NCBI GenBank assembly: GCA_038750655.1 | Contig: JBCDGZ010000050.1 | Coordinates: 1 to 47,898, forward strand | Length of the DNA: 47,898 bases | From: JBCDGZ01 sp038750655 | Lineage (GTDB): Bacteria > Bacteroidota > Bacteroidia > Chitinophagales > Saprospiraceae | Direction: 5' to 3' | Shown here: positions 21,656 to 30,756 of the stretch, piece by piece | How the letters are laid out: each line of letters starts with the position of its first letter | Position numbering within the stretch: position 1 is the first letter of the stretch | Made by a program: the position numbers and the translations under genes | Notes under the pieces: generated by a model | Told to the model about the DNA's origin: nothing | Databases searched by the model: none | Seen by the model: the letters and a program-made list of their open reading frames with translations, nothing else

Positions 21656-22984
21656 GTGTACACCGTAGATTACAAAAAAAGGTACCTCCCTCTTTTGCTT
21701 CTACTCCTGCTTCTTGTTGCATTAGGGATTTGGCAATGCCCAGTGGATATGGAGAAGGAACCGCAGCGAGGAAGCTCGCTAGTGCAAGATAGCCTGCCGT
21801 TGGCCGCAACAGCTGAGGAAGACATCGCCAATGGAGAACAAGCGGAAGCGGCCGCTACGGTAGCTCCTTTGGCCGAAGAGCAGGAAAGCCAAGTTGAGCA
21901 AGAAAGCACCCGACAACCAGCGAAAACGGCACAGCAAAAAGAAATCCGCAGAGAAAATCCCCCCCCCAAAGTGCCCACACCGATAAAAACACCAGCCACA
22001 AGTACAGAAAGCCCCAACAGCTCCCAACCCTCTATAATTCAAACCATTAGAAAGGAAGTAGATAATATTTCGCGGAGAAGTGCAAAGGAGCGCTGTTCGG
22101 TTCGTTCGGTGCTGACCATCGATAAATCGGCGTTTCAACGCTGCGTCGCCTTTTCGCCGGACGGTAAGGATTTTACGGTAGGCAATAATAACAAATACGC
22201 TAGTACCTTTGATATTAAGGGGAAAGAGGGCACCAAGCTGATCGGCCACCAGGGTTATGTCTTGGCAACCGCGTATTCTCCGAATGGAAAGTACATCGCT
22301 ACAGGGAGTGTAGACCAAAGCGTTAGGGTCTGGGAAGCCCGTACGGGGCAAAGGATTCATCACTTGACAGATCATCAAGAAACGGTCTTTTCCGTTGCCT
22401 ACTCTCCGAACGGGAAATACCTATTGAGCGGAAGCCTGGACCAAACCGCCATTCTCTGGGATATTCAGACGGGCGACAAAGTACGCCAATTCCGTGGCCA
22501 TACTGCGGGTATCAATGATGTGGTATTTTCGCCGGATGGACAGTACATCCTCTGTGGAAGTGCTGATGCGACGGCCAAATTATGGGAGGCCAGTACGGGA
22601 CAGCTCCTGCTATCACTCGAAGGGCATCAAGGAGCGGTGAGGAGTGTTGCCTTCACACCAGATGGTAGATTTATTCTAACCGGTAGTGGTGACCGGAAAA
22701 TAAGGCTCTGGAATGCCCAATCAGGCAAGCACCTCCGAACGATGAAAGGACACAGAGCCCATATCCGCTCTCTTGTCGTCTCCCCCGATGGCCAATACAT
22801 TTTGAGTGCAAGCGGGGACCATACCATCAAGCTATGGGCGTTGAAGAGTGGTGTAGAGCAGTGTGTATTGGAGGGCCACTCCTTGGATGTCAGCGAAGCC
22901 GTTTTCCACCCCACCAATCCTACACTCGTATTGAGTGCGAGTAATGATCAAACCATACGGATGTGGAATTTTAACCTAGAATAA
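21656..22984 (+). CDS. membrane-anchored seven-bladed WD40 protein
   Basis: 442-aa protein starting at GTG. A hydrophobic helix (about 10-27) with a following Cys could be a signal anchor or lipoprotein signal. Then comes an Ala/Glu/Pro-rich linker (about 35-125) and seven WD40 repeats (from about 150 to the end), each with a GH start, SPxGxY and WD-type end (for example GHTAGINDVVFSPDGQY). The GTG start is chosen because the next ATG (residue 32) would remove the membrane helix. A propeller held outside the membrane by a flexible stalk suggests a scaffold. It is 16 bp upstream of the sulfatase and probably co-transcribed. Confidence 0.8.
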   Translation: MYTVDYKKRYLPLLLLLLLLVALGIWQCPVDMEKEPQRGSSLVQDSLPLAATAEEDIANGEQAEAAATVAPLAEEQESQVEQESTRQPAKTAQQKEIRRENPPPKVPTPIKTPATSTESPNSSQPSIIQTIRKEVDNISRRSAKERCSVRSVLTIDKSAFQRCVAFSPDGKDFTVGNNNKYASTFDIKGKEGTKLIGHQGYVLATAYSPNGKYIATGSVDQSVRVWEARTGQRIHHLTDHQETVFSVAYSPNGKYLLSGSLDQTAILWDIQTGDKVRQFRGHTAGINDVVFSPDGQYILCGSADATAKLWEASTGQLLLSLEGHQGAVRSVAFTPDGRFILTGSGDRKIRLWNAQSGKHLRTMKGHRAHIRSLVVSPDGQYILSASGDHTIKLWALKSGVEQCVLEGHSLDVSEAVFHPTNPTLVLSASNDQTIRMWNFNLE

Positions 22985-23000
22985 AAGAAATGTGCAATAT

Positions 23001-24305
23001 ATGGGACGAGTAAAATTTTTCTGCCTCTTCATCGCCATTGCGGTGCTCAGTGCTTGCGACAAAGACGATGATGATGCGGACAGCAGTGGGGGCCTTTCTA
23101 CTACGCCAAACATCCTCCTGATCATCGCCGATGATATGGGGAAGGACGCGACTTCGGGGTTTTCGGAGGGCAATATCAAGCCCAATACGCCGAACCTGGA
23201 TAAGATCAGAAACGAGGGGTTGGTTTTTAACAACTTTTGGGTTAATCCGACCTGCTCTCCTACCCGAGCGGCGATCATCACGGGAAAGTATGGCTACCGA
23301 ACGGGAGTCAAATGGGCCAATGATGAGCTGTCCTCAACAGAAACGACCTTGCAGCAGTATATCGATGAGCAGACGAACGACGCTTATGCTACTGCTATTA
23401 TCGGCAAATGGCACCTGTCTGGCGAAAATGCAAGTACGACTTTTAGCCCCGATGCCTTCGGCCTCGACTACTATGCTGGGCTGCTGCGCGGGGCAGTGCA
23501 GGACTATTACCAATGGCAGCTGACCGAAGATGATCAGACCAATCGACAGACAACATACACCTCAAAAGTCTTTACTGACTTATCTATCGATTGGATCAAC
23601 GCGCAGTCGAAACCCTGGTTCCTCTGGCTAGCCTACAATGCTCCACATACCCCCTTTCACACTCCGCCCAGCGAGATGCATGCGCAGGGCAATCTACCAG
23701 ATTATGCCAATGGCCTAGACCCTACGCCCTACTACATGGCGGCCATCGAGGCGATGGACTTTCAAATCGGGCGGCTCCTGGAGAGCATCCCTGATGAGGT
23801 TTTGGACAATACGCTCCTCCTTTTCCTCGGCGACAATGGCAGCCCCAATCAAGTTGCCCAATTGCCCTTTGCAAACGGTACGGCCAAGGGCAGTCTGTAC
23901 CAGGGCGGGATCAATGTTCCTTTGTTTGTTTCGGGGAAGGGGGTGAGCCGCAGCGGGGTGGATAATAGCTTGATTTGCAATACTGATCTTTTTAGCACCA
24001 TCGCGGGTGTAGCCGGGGTTGGGGCTACCGAAATCCACGACAGCAAAAGCTTTGAGGCCCTTTTGAGTAACGCTGCTCCTCATCGCAATTTTCAATATTC
24101 GGAGATGAACGACGATACCGATGATCTATGGGCCATTAGCGACGGTACGTTCAAGCTCCTGGTCAACGCCAATGGCAACGAGGAGCTGTACAACCTCAAT
24201 ACTGATCCCTACGAAAGCAACAACCTACTCAACGGAATGCTGAGTAGCGAAGAGGAAAATGCCAAAGCTGCTCTGGAAGCAGAATTGTCTATCATCAGAA
24301 ATTAA
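23001..24305 (+). CDS. sulfatase lipoprotein (formylglycine-type)
   Basis: 434-aa exported enzyme of the arylsulfatase family. The signal peptide ends in LSAC (Cys19 lipidated). The sulfatase signature CSPTR is at 85-89; the Cys becomes formylglycine and would need a formylglycine-generating or anaerobic maturase elsewhere. Asp-Asp (IADDMG) near residue 44 binds the metal, GKWH near 138 and DNGS near 279 are further active-site blocks. The natural ester is unknown; polysaccharide sulfate is likely in a marine Bacteroidota, but this is inference. The hydroxylase gene follows after 4 bp. Confidence 0.88.
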   Translation: MGRVKFFCLFIAIAVLSACDKDDDDADSSGGLSTTPNILLIIADDMGKDATSGFSEGNIKPNTPNLDKIRNEGLVFNNFWVNPTCSPTRAAIITGKYGYRTGVKWANDELSSTETTLQQYIDEQTNDAYATAIIGKWHLSGENASTTFSPDAFGLDYYAGLLRGAVQDYYQWQLTEDDQTNRQTTYTSKVFTDLSIDWINAQSKPWFLWLAYNAPHTPFHTPPSEMHAQGNLPDYANGLDPTPYYMAAIEAMDFQIGRLLESIPDEVLDNTLLLFLGDNGSPNQVAQLPFANGTAKGSLYQGGINVPLFVSGKGVSRSGVDNSLICNTDLFSTIAGVAGVGATEIHDSKSFEALLSNAAPHRNFQYSEMNDDTDDLWAISDGTFKLLVNANGNEELYNLNTDPYESNNLLNGMLSSEEENAKAALEAELSIIRN

Positions 24306-24309
24306 AAAC

Positions 24310-25062
24310 ATGAACACCGTTAACCCTACTAAGCACTTACAACTCCCCTTCCAATTCGATGAAAAGCAATTGGTAGCAGACCTCAACACCATCAACCAAC
24401 AACAGTGGAAGCCGCATCACTACAAAATGAACTACGACGGCGAGTGGACGTCGATTGCACTGATGGCCCAAGGAGGAGACGCGGAGAACATCTTTGCGAT
24501 GCCCAACACCAGAACTGATCTGCAAGCGACTCCCATCTTGAAGCAATGCCCCTACTTCGCCTACGTCATCGACCAATTTAAGTGTCCCCTACTCTCCGCC
24601 AGACTACTCTGCCTTCGCCCCGGCTCAATCATCAAACCTCATCGAGATGCTAAACTAGGCTACGAAGACCGTAATTTCAGATTACACATCCCCATCGTAA
24701 CCAATGATCAAGTGGAGTTTATGCTGGACGGCGAGCAACTCGTCATGGCGCCGGGAGAATGCTGGTACACCAATGTCAATTATACCCATTCGGTAGCCAA
24801 CCGTGGAACGGAAAGCCGAGTCCACTTGGTGATTGATGGGGAACGCAATGACTGGTCGGATGAGCTTTTCTTTGCTCTAGTACCCAAGGAAAGTCTGTTG
24901 CTGAACGAAGAAAAAGAGCAGCAGGTGCTCCGTCAAGCCATCGAAGCAATGGAGCGCAGGAATGATCCTGCATTACAACCCATAATTGAGCAGATGAAAG
25001 AGAAACTTGCCCAAAGACAGCAAGACTGGCAGTTGGTAAATAATGCTCGATATGAAGATTGA
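24310..25062 (+). CDS. aspartyl/asparaginyl beta-hydroxylase-like Fe(II)/2-oxoglutarate oxygenase
   Basis: 250-aa cytosolic oxygenase. The cupin core has the iron ligands His111 and Asp113 (KPHRDAKLG), the distal His160 (YTHSVANRG) and Arg170 for 2-oxoglutarate (ESRVHLVID). The family includes aspartyl/asparaginyl hydroxylases and free amino-acid hydroxylases such as proline cis-4-hydroxylase; the substrate here is open. The start at 24310 is chosen because it is 4 bp after the sulfatase stop and avoids overlap. The last 50 residues are a charged helix. It is the last gene of the WD40/sulfatase/hydroxylase operon. Confidence 0.82.
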   Translation: MNTVNPTKHLQLPFQFDEKQLVADLNTINQQQWKPHHYKMNYDGEWTSIALMAQGGDAENIFAMPNTRTDLQATPILKQCPYFAYVIDQFKCPLLSARLLCLRPGSIIKPHRDAKLGYEDRNFRLHIPIVTNDQVEFMLDGEQLVMAPGECWYTNVNYTHSVANRGTESRVHLVIDGERNDWSDELFFALVPKESLLLNEEKEQQVLRQAIEAMERRNDPALQPIIEQMKEKLAQRQQDWQLVNNARYED

Positions 25063-25170
25063 CCAAACTCTCCTACCCTTCGCGCTGGAATACCCTGAGG
25101 GCTTTACGGGTCATTAGACATTTTGACAAAAAAGAACAGCAGTAAGAGACGAAAGCTCTTGTGAATAGCA

Positions 25171-25647
25171 CTACAGCCTAAGACTTCGCAGCAGCTCAAA
25201 AGCATGGCCTTGAGCCACCCCATCATCATTATCAAAGGTGATAGCTACAAAAAAATTGATCCCCTCTCCAGGCTTAACCATTCCACATAAAATTACCGCA
25301 TCTTCCTCCTTATATCCGGTGATGTATTGGCCGGAAAAATCTGAGGTACTGATGTCTTTGATTACATCAGCCTGCTCTAATTCCATCTCTGTGGCGGCCA
25401 GTTCGGTGGCGGCTTTCATCTGCTCCAAGGACATATTTTCCTCAAAAATGAACATATAAAGCTCTATCCCGTCCCCCTCGGCCTTAAATTCATTCTTGCT
25501 ATTTTTATTGATCTTAAAGTTCTCCGAAAGCTCAACGTTCACCTCATTGGCCTTCCATACCCAGGTTTGCTGAGCTTGGATGGTGAGGCTACCGATCGTG
25601 AGGGCAAGAGCTACGAACAGCGCACTTGTGGTCTTCTTATTTTTCAT
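25171..25647 (-). CDS. secreted protein of unknown function
   Basis: 158-aa protein with a clear signal peptide (about 1-25, ending TIQAQQ), probably periplasmic. The mature part is acidic with a helix (MSLEQMKAATELAATEMEL) and beta strands; no known domain recognised. It starts 8 bp after the stop of the PAF-acetylhydrolase-like gene and is probably in one transcript with it. Confidence 0.6.
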   Translation of the reverse strand: MKNKKTTSALFVALALTIGSLTIQAQQTWVWKANEVNVELSENFKINKNSKNEFKAEGDGIELYMFIFEENMSLEQMKAATELAATEMELEQADVIKDISTSDFSGQYITGYKEEDAVILCGMVKPGEGINFFVAITFDNDDGVAQGHAFELLRSLRL

Positions 25648-25655
25648 CTTGTTTT

Positions 25656-26789
25656 TTATTTTTTAAAGCGAATAATTTCCAGGCTATCTGACTTCATTGC
25701 TGTAATATCCAAGGGCATGGACCGGAGGTGATGGTCGAAAAAGGAACGCATGTACTTTTCTGTCTGCTGCAAAAAATGATAGGCGTGGATTTTCTCCTCT
25801 CCTTCTTCCGCTAAAAAGTAGTTGAGATCCAAAAAGCTGTTGTGATTCGCATCGCCGATGAGTATTCTCCACGATTCCTTACGGTTCCGCTCACAAAAGG
25901 TATTGCGCCTTAAGTGTAATTTGGCGTACCCCTGGTGGTTTTCATAATCGGTCAAATCTTCAATAAACAGAAAGGGGACATCAATACCATTGTGTAGGGC
26001 AAGGGTTGGTGGAGTGCCATCTAGATTAATGACGGCCTTAATCCGACGATCGAGTAGACTTGCATAAACAGCTCCTGCTCCTCCGATCGAATGTCCAAAG
26101 ACACCAATCTTGCTGGTATCTACGGCATCTCGAAAGAGGGGATGTTTTAAAAGAATATCTAAGCCCAGGATAATATCTTCACCGATCACTTTTTGTCGAA
26201 CACCTTTCACCTCTCGGTATCGGTCAGCACTGATCTGCTCTGGAATGTTCAGGGCCTTCAAGCTATCGTGAAAAGAGTGATTGGCAACGATGGTACGACC
26301 GTCTGAATCCAGTACATACTCGCTTTCGTACAAATGATTAATGCCCATTGTGATGTATCCCTTTTCGGCTAATCGCTCTGCATAAAAGGTATACTGACTC
26401 AAGTTACCACCTAGGCTTGGGGAGAAGATGATCAGCGGATAAGTTTTGGGGGGATGCTTCAGCGGAGCATCCATCCTGGCGTTTACGTTCACTGCATTGA
26501 CCAATTTCAGATCGCTGGCGGTCCAGTTTTCCAGATGCGCAAAGGCGCTATCTATTTTGAAGTAATAACTGGCCCGTTGGTAGTCGCTTTCACTGGGTTG
26601 AGCGGGATACCAAACCTGCGCATTAATTAATCGATTGCCGCCATAATAATCATCTACTCTAACCCCATCAATCCAGATAAATTGCTGAGTGCCTAGAGCA
26701 GGGACAGACGTCCTAGCTTCTTCAACCGCTTGATTTCGAGCGGTACAACTTCCCAGAAAGGCCAGCAGGATAAATAATAAATTTCTCAT
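25656..26789 (-). CDS. PAF-acetylhydrolase-like alpha/beta hydrolase lipoprotein
   Basis: 377-aa lipoprotein (LGSC, Cys15). The fold is that of plasma platelet-activating-factor acetylhydrolase isoform II: VWYPAQPSE, LIIFSPSLGG for the oxyanion region, GHSIGG with nucleophile Ser234, Asp258 (INLDG) and His316 (GDANHNSF). The usual chemistry is hydrolysis of short acyl groups from phospholipids or other esters. A minus-7 box lies 62 bp upstream (26851-26858). The next gene on the strand starts 8 bp after its stop. Confidence 0.8.
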   Translation of the reverse strand: MRNLLFILLAFLGSCTARNQAVEEARTSVPALGTQQFIWIDGVRVDDYYGGNRLINAQVWYPAQPSESDYQRASYYFKIDSAFAHLENWTASDLKLVNAVNVNARMDAPLKHPPKTYPLIIFSPSLGGNLSQYTFYAERLAEKGYITMGINHLYESEYVLDSDGRTIVANHSFHDSLKALNIPEQISADRYREVKGVRQKVIGEDIILGLDILLKHPLFRDAVDTSKIGVFGHSIGGAGAVYASLLDRRIKAVINLDGTPPTLALHNGIDVPFLFIEDLTDYENHQGYAKLHLRRNTFCERNRKESWRILIGDANHNSFLDLNYFLAEEGEEKIHAYHFLQQTEKYMRSFFDHHLRSMPLDITAMKSDSLEIIRFKK

Positions 26790-26850
26790 TAGTGCTTGCG
26801 CTTGAAATATCTCCTAAATTTGGGTAGCCAATATAGGGCTTAACGCGCTA

Positions 26851-26858
26851 CAAAATTA
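26851..26858 (-). promoter_or_regulatory. TAnnTTTG minus-7 box of the acetylhydrolase gene
   Basis: On the minus strand TAATTTTG is a perfect match. It predicts a leader of about 55 nt before the ATG at 26789. Confidence 0.4.
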
Positions 26859-27013
26859 CATTTTCAGTATAAATATATGCGATCACCCTTACCAAAGAAA
26901 TAGCATTTTTCATCTAAGAAAATTGCTAAAAAAGCAAAACTTTTGAATCTTACCTCCTGACTTCAACAAAACACCTAGTGTAAACACTCGCCAGGAACGT
27001 AAAATAGAAGCCT

Positions 27014-27967
27014 ATGAAAAAGCAACGACACGAACTGGAAAAATTCATCGAACTGTACCAAAGTCTGCACCTTGCCGAAATTCATCTGCAAAAAATTAAT
27101 GAAAGACTGACTCAGTACTACATGGACCTGGAAGAACTGTCAGCTGTACTGACGGAACAATCCGAAGACTTGGATAAATTGGTAAAAATGGGGCTCTTTA
27201 AGCTGTTCTCCAAGGTCCTGGGTGATCCGCAATCGCGCTATGAACAAAAAAAGCAAGCATACCTGCTGAGTATCCTGAAGTTCAATGAATGTAAAAAAAT
27301 GGTGGAGCTACTGGAATTTGAAAAGACCATCCTGGACGAAAAGCTGCAGCAAAAAGAAGAGATCAGTGCCAGACTCAACCAGCTGATAAAAGAGGAGGAG
27401 GAATTCCTGACCACTAAATATCCCTCGACGAAGGACCTACTGACCAAAATCAGTAAGACCCTTTTCGAAAATATTACCTACAAAAAAGAATTGATGGAAG
27501 CCATCACCGTCTGCATTCAGCTCAAAGCACGACTCGAAGATATGATTGATCAGCTGAAAAGTGCGAAAGAATACGAAAACTGGGGGGCTTTTTACAAAGA
27601 AATACAAGAAGGCAAAGCCATCAAACGATCCTACATCGATCAGGCCCAAAAGATAAGCTATGAAGTCAAGCAGCTTTATCAGCAATTGCAAGACGAAATG
27701 GAAGACAGCTACCGGTTCAAGACGATTCTGAAAGGAACAGATTTTAAAGAGCTCAAAAATTTCAACAAAGTTTATAACACTAAACTAGTAGCGGATTGGC
27801 TGTCCAAGGAGGAGATTCACCATGCGCTGTCCTACGTCAGAAAATTATTCTACAGCCTCCGCACGACCTTAGAAATACTGGAAACACAGCAATTCAAAAC
27901 GGAAGAGTACATGGATTATCTTCATCAAAAACAAAAGGAGTTATTGTTCGAAGCGAATGACCAATAA
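27014..27967 (+). CDS. coiled-coil protein of unknown function
   Basis: 317-aa cytosolic protein that is almost entirely alpha-helical, with heptad-rich stretches at about 1-60, 78-135, 150-185 and 198-235 and again near 280-317. It has no signal peptide, membrane helix or enzyme motif. The large number of Glu, Lys and Gln residues and Leu at regular spacing indicate coiled coils, so it is probably structural or a scaffold. It stands alone. The gap before it holds a TTGCT-AAAAA-AGCAA stem at 26923-26937. Confidence 0.7.
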   Translation: MKKQRHELEKFIELYQSLHLAEIHLQKINERLTQYYMDLEELSAVLTEQSEDLDKLVKMGLFKLFSKVLGDPQSRYEQKKQAYLLSILKFNECKKMVELLEFEKTILDEKLQQKEEISARLNQLIKEEEEFLTTKYPSTKDLLTKISKTLFENITYKKELMEAITVCIQLKARLEDMIDQLKSAKEYENWGAFYKEIQEGKAIKRSYIDQAQKISYEVKQLYQQLQDEMEDSYRFKTILKGTDFKELKNFNKVYNTKLVADWLSKEEIHHALSYVRKLFYSLRTTLEILETQQFKTEEYMDYLHQKQKELLFEANDQ

Positions 27968-28153
27968 GCCCAACCCAAAGCCAACCCAGCCCACCTGCTC
28001 AACGCTCATACATTACCCTCTACTTCACCGCCGTAGAACAGCGTATGTGCTCACTCTTTAGTGGTAAAAAATAACGACAATACACTCATAACCAAACACT
28101 TGCAAAAAATTAAAGAAAGGGGTTTTATGGTAAATAACACAAAATGTCTTTGG

Positions 28154-28171
28154 TAATCTGAAAACAGATTA
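28154..28171. promoter_or_regulatory. inverted repeat in the ompA-like upstream region
   Basis: TAATCTG, spacer AAAA, CAGATTA is a perfect 7-bp palindrome 82 bp before the ATG at 28253. It could be an operator or leader hairpin. No regulator is assigned. The rest of 27968-28252 holds nothing else I can support. Confidence 0.35.
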
Positions 28172-28252
28172 GGATATTGACTTGAATTTTATTTAGCTTT
28201 CTTTAGTATACAAAACTCAAACAGAATGTACAACCACTCAAGACAAACAACT

Positions 28253-30073
28253 ATGCTCCGACACTTTGGGTCCTTATCCCTAAAATTACTGACAGCACTC
28301 CTCTTTTTCAGCACCTTTCTACAAGCACAAAGTGAAGAAAATCCTAGCGCCTGGGCAGTGCGCTACAACTTTAACAACTACGAACTGCCACTAGATGACG
28401 TTGGCCTATCCGACCTCGAAGAATTCGGCAGTGGCCTCGAATTTGAATACTTCCATTACCTCAACAAGTCCTTTGACCTCAGTGTGCCGATAAAAATAGC
28501 ATCGGCTAAAATTCCCCTCAATGAGCAAGGCACGGAAACCCGCGATGTGGGGCTGATGGGACTGGATCTGATGATCAATTACAACCTTTACAAGGGCGAC
28601 TTTTTCCGCCCGCGTCTGTTTGCCGGCTTTGGTACAATGCTGGTAGATTTGGATGATTTTGAAATGGATATTCCGCTGGGCTTAGGCTTGAATTTCCGAA
28701 TAGCCCCGAATACCTTTCTTTCGACTACTGCTTCTTATCACCTCAGTAGTGAGGATTTGCAGCAACACATCAGATTGGGAGCAGGCGTCCATCTTTCGTT
28801 GGGTAAGGCCAAAGAAAAGCCGCCGGTGATTACCGACCGCGATAATGATGGTATCCCCGACAAGGAAGACCTCTGCCCGGATGTGGCTGGCGTAGCGGCG
28901 CTGAATGGCTGTCCGGATAAGGATAATGATGGCATCACAGATGCAAGCGATAAATGCCCGGATGTAGCCGGGGTGGCGGCCTTTGAGGGTTGCCCGGATA
29001 CGGACAAGGATGGTATTATGGACAGTGAAGATAAGTGTCCGGAGGAGGCCGGGCCTAAAGATAATGATGGCTGCCCGGTCACGGACCGCGACGGTGATGG
29101 CGTTGACGACGACAAAGACAACTGCCCGGATGTAGCTGGAACGGTCGCCAATAATGGCTGTCCAGAGCAATCGCTGATGATCTCTGCCAAGGACAAGATG
29201 ACTGGCGAGGCCCTTCCAAATGCGGAGATCGTTTTGCGCAGTAGTGATGGACAAATTGCCAAGACGGGGACGACCAATAGCCTGGGGGTTGTGGAATTCA
29301 CCAGCATTGCGCCCGGTGACTACACCATCGAGGGTAAGCTTTACGATATAGCACTACCATCAGCCTCCGTCAACAACAGCGAATTCAATTCGTCGGATGC
29401 CGTGCAAAAGACCCTGTTCTACGATGATCCTAATTTCATCGTCCAAGGCCAGGTCTTTTTCTGCAACAGCACTAAAGTCCTTCCGGGGGTTATGCTGAAT
29501 CTGCAGAACAATGCCGATAACTTTATGAAGTCGACTTCCTCCGGCTCCGATGGTAAGTTTGTCTTCCAACTTTCTAACCGAGCGACCTATAAACTATACG
29601 CCAAGAAGGAAAGCTTCCTCTCGCAAGTAGTAGATGTAGACGCTAACAGCTACGACCGGTCCAAGTCCGTATTTGTCCGCTTGGAAGTCTGTGCAGAAGA
29701 GGTGAAATGCGGAGAGGCCGTCCGCCTCAACAATATCCTTTACGATTCCAACAAGTCCTACATTCGCGAAGATGCCAAACCAGATTTGAATAAGGTTGTA
29801 CAATTCCTGAAAGACAATAAAGACGCTAAAATCGAATTGTCCTCCCATACCGACAGCCGAGGCCGCGCCAGCTATAACCTGACGCTGTCTAACCGCCGTG
29901 CTAAAGCCGCTACTGACTATATTGTCGCGCAAGGCATCGCCGCCGCCCGCGTACTCGGCAAAGGCTACGGCGAAACCAAATTGGTCAACAGCTGTGCCGA
30001 TGGCGTAAGATGCAGCGAAGCAGAACATCAGGCCAACCGCCGTACCGAATTTAAAGTGATCTGCCCGAACTAG
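28253..30073 (+). CDS. OmpA-family outer-membrane protein with thrombospondin type 3 repeats
   Basis: 606-aa exported protein. After the signal peptide (about 1-24) comes a beta-barrel-like domain (about 25-185), then four to five calcium-type thrombospondin type 3 repeats (about 192-300; DRDNDGIPDKEDLCPDVAG, DKDNDGITDASDKCPDV, DTDKDGIMDSEDKCPEEAG, DRDGDGVDDDKDNCPDV). Two carboxypeptidase-regulatory-like beta domains follow (about 305-480) and a C-terminal OmpA peptidoglycan-binding domain (about 490-606; LSSHTDSRGRASYNLTLSNRR). It tethers outer membrane to peptidoglycan. The ATG at 28253 is favoured; one at 28226 adds nine polar residues. Confidence 0.87.
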   Translation: MLRHFGSLSLKLLTALLFFSTFLQAQSEENPSAWAVRYNFNNYELPLDDVGLSDLEEFGSGLEFEYFHYLNKSFDLSVPIKIASAKIPLNEQGTETRDVGLMGLDLMINYNLYKGDFFRPRLFAGFGTMLVDLDDFEMDIPLGLGLNFRIAPNTFLSTTASYHLSSEDLQQHIRLGAGVHLSLGKAKEKPPVITDRDNDGIPDKEDLCPDVAGVAALNGCPDKDNDGITDASDKCPDVAGVAAFEGCPDTDKDGIMDSEDKCPEEAGPKDNDGCPVTDRDGDGVDDDKDNCPDVAGTVANNGCPEQSLMISAKDKMTGEALPNAEIVLRSSDGQIAKTGTTNSLGVVEFTSIAPGDYTIEGKLYDIALPSASVNNSEFNSSDAVQKTLFYDDPNFIVQGQVFFCNSTKVLPGVMLNLQNNADNFMKSTSSGSDGKFVFQLSNRATYKLYAKKESFLSQVVDVDANSYDRSKSVFVRLEVCAEEVKCGEAVRLNNILYDSNKSYIREDAKPDLNKVVQFLKDNKDAKIELSSHTDSRGRASYNLTLSNRRAKAATDYIVAQGIAAARVLGKGYGETKLVNSCADGVRCSEAEHQANRRTEFKVICPN

Positions 30074-30083
30074 AAATTAATTG

Positions 30084-30176
30084 GGATGCGAGCAAAGCAT
30101 CCTTGATACGTCGTATTCTAATTTACATCGCGACTTTGGTCATCCCGAATCTTGGCGTAAGCTGGGAGTCGGGATG
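30084..30176 (+). terminator. two hairpins downstream of the ompA-like gene
   Basis: A 6-bp stem (GGATGC 30084-30089, GCATCC 30097-30102) and an 8-bp stem (CATCCCGA 30141-30148, TCGGGATG 30169-30176) follow the stop. The second resembles the CATCCCGA repeat hairpins common in many genomes. Either could end transcription; there is no long T-run. Confidence 0.4.
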
Positions 30177-30225
30177 CCATTTTAGAGAAATTACTGTATC
30201 TTTAGTATCTAGCTAAAAATTCAGT

Positions 30226-30723
30226 ATGAATCCTCTTTATTTAGAAAAAATACGCTCCTTTTTGCAAGAAATAGGAATACCTCTTCAATTCACTGACGAG
30301 CCCTGCGACTCTTTTCTCAAAGGCATCAAAATAGTCAATGGAGCACTGCGGGTCAACACCAACGACCTACTGTGTACGGGTGATATTCTGCACGAGGCCG
30401 GGCACCTCGCCTGCCTGCCTTCTGACCTCCGATCTAAGGCTAGCGGTGATCTCACGGAAGCAGTAGGTGCTGATAACGCCTTTGAAATGACGGCTATTCT
30501 GTGGTCCGTCGCAGCCGCCCACCACCTCAATATTCCCCTATCCGAAATTTTCCACCCTCATGCTTATCGGGGAGATAGCGATTGGCTGAAAGAACAGATG
30601 GTCGCTGGCAACTACATTGGGCTTCCCCTATTGCAGTGGATAAGATTGGCAGCTAGTGATGAGGAAGTCCGAGCGGAAAACGCCCCCCCTTTTCCCGCTC
30701 TAAAACGCTGGCTTCGGGTTTAA
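30226..30723 (+). CDS. uncharacterised protein with HExxH motif
   Basis: 165-aa soluble protein. The segment DILHEAGHLACLP (54-65) contains HEAGH (56-60), the zinc-binding and catalytic motif of zincin metallopeptidases; a third ligand cannot be assigned, but Glu or His in the following helix (EAVGADNAFEM or HHLNIP) are candidates. No signal peptide, so cytosolic. It is too short for a known peptidase family I can name. A TATCTTTA box (30198-30205) fits a minus-7 element with one mismatch. The acetyltransferase gene follows after 33 bp. Confidence 0.6.
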   Translation: MNPLYLEKIRSFLQEIGIPLQFTDEPCDSFLKGIKIVNGALRVNTNDLLCTGDILHEAGHLACLPSDLRSKASGDLTEAVGADNAFEMTAILWSVAAAHHLNIPLSEIFHPHAYRGDSDWLKEQMVAGNYIGLPLLQWIRLAASDEEVRAENAPPFPALKRWLRV

Positions 30724-30756
30724 TCCTTATTGCATCATGACAAAATTAAGATCGCT

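Noticed and set aside
28820..29170. Cysteine-containing repeats in the OmpA-like gene as a second metallothionein
   Set aside because: The Cys are part of regular thrombospondin type 3 calcium repeats with DxDxDG spacing.
28682..29307. Two long minus-strand frames opposite the thrombospondin repeats
   Set aside because: They mirror the repetitive Asp-rich plus-strand repeats and carry no export signal or domain.
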